A stretch of DNA of 64,000 nt from the NCBI RefSeq assembly GCF_900114765.1, contig NZ_FOUD01000014.1:1-64000 (forward strand), read 5' to 3'. The notes beneath the pieces are model-generated. The model did no database searches. It was given only the letters and a program-made list of their open reading frames with translations, and had not been told where the DNA came from. The position numbers and the translations under genes are program-made. Shown here piece by piece: positions 61,508-64,000 of the stretch. Each line of letters starts with the position of its first letter. The stretch's first letter is position 1. Source of the stretch: Halopseudomonas pachastrellae (lineage in GTDB: Bacteria; Pseudomonadota; Gammaproteobacteria; Pseudomonadales; Pseudomonadaceae).

Positions 61508-62194
61508 ATGACTCAACGCCAAGGCCTGATGGCAACGGCATTGCTGAGTAGCCTGCTGGTCGGCTGTGCCGGCCTGTCCGGGAAAGATGAGGCTCCGCCG
61601 CCGCCTGGTGCTGACACCTTGCCAACCCGCGGGGTGATGATTCTGCAGTGCGGCGGTACTCCGGTGCGAGTGACGCTCAGCGGTGAGCAGGCGCTGATTG
61701 AGGGTGTGCATGGCCAGTACCTGATGGAGCAGGTTGTCAGTGCCTCGGGTGCTCGTTATGAGGTGCCGGGCGATAGCAGCACCAGTTTCTGGAACAAGGG
61801 CGACAAGGGCATGCTAACCATCAAGGGCGACACCTTCCCCGAGTGTGAGCCGGCGGGCGCGCTGGTGCTACAGGCAGGCGAGTGGGTGGTTGAAGACATC
61901 AACGGCGGTGGCATCATTGACCGCTCGCGAGTGACGCTCAACTTTGGTAACGACGGCCGCGTGTCTGGCCGCGCCAGTTGCAACAACTATGTCGGTGCCT
62001 ACGAGGTGCAAGGGCGCAACCTGACGGTCACGCAGGTCGCGACGACCCGTAAGGCATGTGCCCCCTCGTTGAACCAGCAGGAGACGCGCTTTGTGCAAAG
62101 CCTGGAGCAGGCCAGCCGTTTCCGCCTTGATGAAACCGGCGCACTGGTACTGGAGGGCGAAGAGGGCGCTTCTCTGAAAGCACGGCTGGAGTAA
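61508..62194 (+). CDS. Lipoprotein with MliC-like and META domains
   Basis: 228 residues. The lipobox is LVGCAG, so it is anchored to the outer membrane. Residues of about 40-115 resemble the MliC/C-type lysozyme inhibitor fold (MILQCGGTPVRVTL ... GARYEVPGDSSTSFWNKGD). A META/HslJ domain follows (WVVEDINGGG, GRVSGRASCNNYVGAYEV). AAGGAG precedes the ATG. It may protect against lysozyme or stress; the combined function is not established. Confidence 0.85.
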   Translation: MTQRQGLMATALLSSLLVGCAGLSGKDEAPPPPGADTLPTRGVMILQCGGTPVRVTLSGEQALIEGVHGQYLMEQVVSASGARYEVPGDSSTSFWNKGDKGMLTIKGDTFPECEPAGALVLQAGEWVVEDINGGGIIDRSRVTLNFGNDGRVSGRASCNNYVGAYEVQGRNLTVTQVATTRKACAPSLNQQETRFVQSLEQASRFRLDETGALVLEGEEGASLKARLE

Positions 62195-62254
62195 GATGGC
62201 AACGCCGCTCCAAAGTAGAGCGGCGCACCATAACCATAACAACGGAGTTCCGTG

Positions 62255-62836
62255 ATGCTGCTGCTGATTCTGGGCCTGATACTTTTTTTGGGCATGCATT
62301 CCGCACGCCTGTTCGCCGCTGACAAACGCGCCTCGTTCATCGCAGCCAAAGGGCCGCTGGCCTGGAAGGGCATGTATGCGCTGGTGTCGATTGTCGGCTT
62401 TGTGTTGATCATCTACGGTTACGGCCAGGCCCGCATGAGCCCGACCTGGCTGTGGATCTCGCCGGTCTGGACGCGCCATCTGGCCGCGCTGCTGACCATT
62501 CCGGCATTCATCCTGATTGTCGCCACCTATATTCCCGGTTCCTGCATCAAGGCGCGTGTTGGTCACCCGATGCTGCTGGGTGTGAAGTTCTGGGCACTGG
62601 CGCACCTGATTGCCAACGGCTCGCTGGCCGACCTGTTGCTGTTTGGCGGCTTCCTCGCCTGGGCGACCGCGTTGTTTGTGGTTTCCCGCAAGCGCGACCG
62701 CGCCGCCGGTGTGAGCTACGGCAAGGGTAAGCCGGTGATGGATGCGGTGGTGGTCGTGGTCGGTCTGGTGGCCTGGGCGGCCTTTGCGTTCTACCTGCAT
62801 GGCGCCTGGATCGGGGTGAAACCGATGGGTGTGTGA
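62255..62836 (+). CDS. NnrU family membrane protein
   Basis: 193 residues from the ATG at 62255, seven bases after GGAG; a GTG at 62252 is too close. Five to six hydrophobic helices, starting MLLLILGLILFLGMHSARLF and with GMYALVSIVGFVLIIYGYGQAR. NnrU was linked to nitrate/nitric-oxide metabolism, while other members act in carotenoid isomerisation. Here no denitrification genes are next to it. A hairpin (62203-62225, arms CGCCGCTC/GAGCGGCG) separates it from the lipoprotein gene. Confidence 0.87.
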   Translation: MLLLILGLILFLGMHSARLFAADKRASFIAAKGPLAWKGMYALVSIVGFVLIIYGYGQARMSPTWLWISPVWTRHLAALLTIPAFILIVATYIPGSCIKARVGHPMLLGVKFWALAHLIANGSLADLLLFGGFLAWATALFVVSRKRDRAAGVSYGKGKPVMDAVVVVVGLVAWAAFAFYLHGAWIGVKPMGV

Positions 62837-62848
62837 TCTTGGCAGGTG

Positions 62849-62880
62849 TTAAAAACCCGCATCGCTGCGGGTCTTTTATT
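62849..62880. terminator. Bidirectional terminator between nnrU and the polyamine-binding protein gene
   Basis: ACCCGC and GCGGGT pair around ATCGCT, with A-tract on one side and TCTTTTATT on the other. It fills the convergent gap. Confidence 0.82.
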
Positions 62881-62899
62881 GGCTCAACTCAGACTGGTC

Positions 62900-63991
62900 T
62901 TACTGCCCGGTCTTGATCTTGTTCCAGGCACGGGTGCGCACGCGCTCGGCGGCCATGGGCAGCGGTTTGAGGGTGAACAGGCGGGCCTGCACCTCTGCTG
63001 GTGGATAGGCGCCGGGGTTGTTGCGCAGGCTTTCGTTGACCAGTTCAGTCGCCGCAGCGTTCGGGTTGGCGTAGCCCACCAGATTGCTGATCTCGGCAAC
63101 CACCTCTGGCTTGAGCAGGTAGTTGATAAAGGCGTGGGCGGCTGCCGGGTTCGGGGCGTCTTTCGGGATGGCCATCAGGTCGAACCAGACCTGCGCACCT
63201 TCCTTCGGAATGCGATACTCGACGTGCACGCCGTTGTTGGCTTCCTGCGCGCGCGCATCAGCCTGCAGGATGCTGCCGGACCAGGCGACCGCTACGCAGA
63301 TCTCGCCGTTGGCCAGATCGTTGAGGAAGCGCGAGGAGTTGAAGTAGCGCACGTAGGGCTGGATTTTGCTCATCATGGCGACGGCTGCGTCGTAGTCTTC
63401 GCTCTTGGTGCTGTTCGGGTCCAGACCCAGGTAGTGCAGTGCGCCCGGCAGGATTTCCGAAGGCGAGTCGAGGAAGGCGACGCCGCACTCGGCCAGTTTC
63501 TCCATGTTCGCCGGATCAAAGACCAGCGCCCAGGAGTCGACCGGGGCATCGTCACCCAAAACGGCGCGGACTTTCTCCGGGTTGTAGCCGATACCGTTGG
63601 TGCCCCACATGTAGGGCACGGCGTACTGGTTGCCCGGGTCGCTGCCTTCGAGCACTGTCATCAGCTCTTGATTGAGGTTGCCGAGGTTCGGCAGCAGGCT
63701 CTTGTCCAGCGGCTGAAAGGCACCGGCCTGACGCTGTTTGGCGAGGAAGCTGTCGCTGGGCACGACCACGTCATAGCCGGACTGGCCTGACAGCAGCTTG
63801 GCTTCCAGTACCTCGTTGGAGTCGAAGGTGTCCAGTGTTGGCGCGATGCCGGTTTCGGCCTGAAAGCCGTCCAGCGTGGCCTGCGGGGTGTAGTCAAACC
63901 AGTTGTAGATCTTCACCTGGTCGGCGGCCAACGCACTGAACGACAGTGCGGCCAGCGGGGCGATCAGCCCCAATTTGCTTGCCAGTTTCAT
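62900..63991 (-). CDS. Periplasmic polyamine (putrescine/spermidine)-binding protein, PotF/SpuD type
   Basis: 363 residues with a signal peptide ending at LSFSALA. The mature N-terminus VKIYNWFDYTPQATLDGF and the segments YDVVVPSDSFLAKQ, VPYMWGTNGIGYNP and CVAVAWSGSILQAD are those of SpuD/SpuE/PotF solute-binding proteins. They deliver polyamines to an ABC transporter whose genes must lie outside the window. Only 9 bases of leader remain before the edge. Ligand preference (putrescine or spermidine) cannot be assigned. Confidence 0.92.
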   Translation of the reverse strand: MKLASKLGLIAPLAALSFSALAADQVKIYNWFDYTPQATLDGFQAETGIAPTLDTFDSNEVLEAKLLSGQSGYDVVVPSDSFLAKQRQAGAFQPLDKSLLPNLGNLNQELMTVLEGSDPGNQYAVPYMWGTNGIGYNPEKVRAVLGDDAPVDSWALVFDPANMEKLAECGVAFLDSPSEILPGALHYLGLDPNSTKSEDYDAAVAMMSKIQPYVRYFNSSRFLNDLANGEICVAVAWSGSILQADARAQEANNGVHVEYRIPKEGAQVWFDLMAIPKDAPNPAAAHAFINYLLKPEVVAEISNLVGYANPNAAATELVNESLRNNPGAYPPAEVQARLFTLKPLPMAAERVRTRAWNKIKTGQ

Positions 63992-64000
63992 TGGGCTTCT

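Overview
The window is core chromosome of a Pseudomonas-type gammaproteobacterium, most likely Halopseudomonas (the former P. pertucinogena / P. aestusnigri group). Three observations support this. Gene order follows P. aeruginosa in three blocks: hemW-rdgB-metWX-yggT-proC-yggS-pilTU-(sia)-pyrC'-pyrB-pyrR-ruvX-algH-tonB3-gshB-pilGHIJK-chpABC; amgS-amgR-tex-thioesterase-gshA; and trmL-ntrC-ntrB-glnA-thiI-typA. The DNA is GC-rich. The window also carries a secreted polyester (PET) hydrolase whose catalytic Ser171, Asp217 and His249 fall at the numbering known for PE-H of P. aestusnigri. The genus is an inference; the gene calls do not depend on it.

Layout. 1-410: 5' end of an IS110-family element cut by the window edge, with long upstream noncoding DNA beside a REP-like palindrome. 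500-9216 (minus strand): DUF922 protein, thioesterase, iron alcohol dehydrogenase, hemW, rdgB, DUF4426, metW, metX, yggT, proC, yggS. 9295-11542 (plus): pilT and pilU, the type IV pilus retraction ATPases. 11582-15333 (minus): siaABCD, a phosphatase/kinase/diguanylate-cyclase module. 15395-21304 (minus): pyrC', pyrB, pyrR, ruvX, algH, tonB3, gshB. 21532-33874 (plus): the complete pilGHIJK-chpABC chemosensory operon. 33875-35901 (minus): an EnvZ/OmpR-type (AmgS/AmgR) pair. 36095-42118: tex, a PaaI-type thioesterase, gshA, a FliL-domain protein, a quinone oxidoreductase. 42290-48260 (minus): trmL, ntrC, ntrB, a DUF4124 protein, glnA. 48574-52123 (plus): thiI, typA. 52300-57410 (plus): a hybrid-type sensor kinase overlapping an HD-GYP response regulator, then the PET hydrolase. 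57467-63991 is a more variable tail: ykgJ, a KamA-like radical SAM enzyme, an internally deleted VOC gene, DUF924, PhzF, an MliC/META lipoprotein, NnrU and a polyamine-binding protein.

How the genes work together. Surface behaviour dominates: pilus retraction (pilTU), its chemosensory control (pil-chp), TonB3, and c-di-GMP made by SiaD and probably degraded by the HD-GYP protein. Nitrogen control is complete: NtrB/NtrC plus glnA, which has a textbook sigma-54 promoter (48355-48370) and two NtrC boxes centred about 108 and 139 bp upstream of the predicted start. Methionine, proline, pyrimidine and glutathione synthesis make up much of the rest.

Most unusual features. A family of 7-bp tandem arrays (GCTTGAA / GCTTCCA type), arranged as inverted pairs, lies at four gene junctions; one copy supplies the 5' coding end of hemW, and two flank trmL. 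ChpA has in-frame 6-bp repeat tracts. The VOC gene has a clean internal in-frame deletion. No rRNA, tRNA or CRISPR array was seen.
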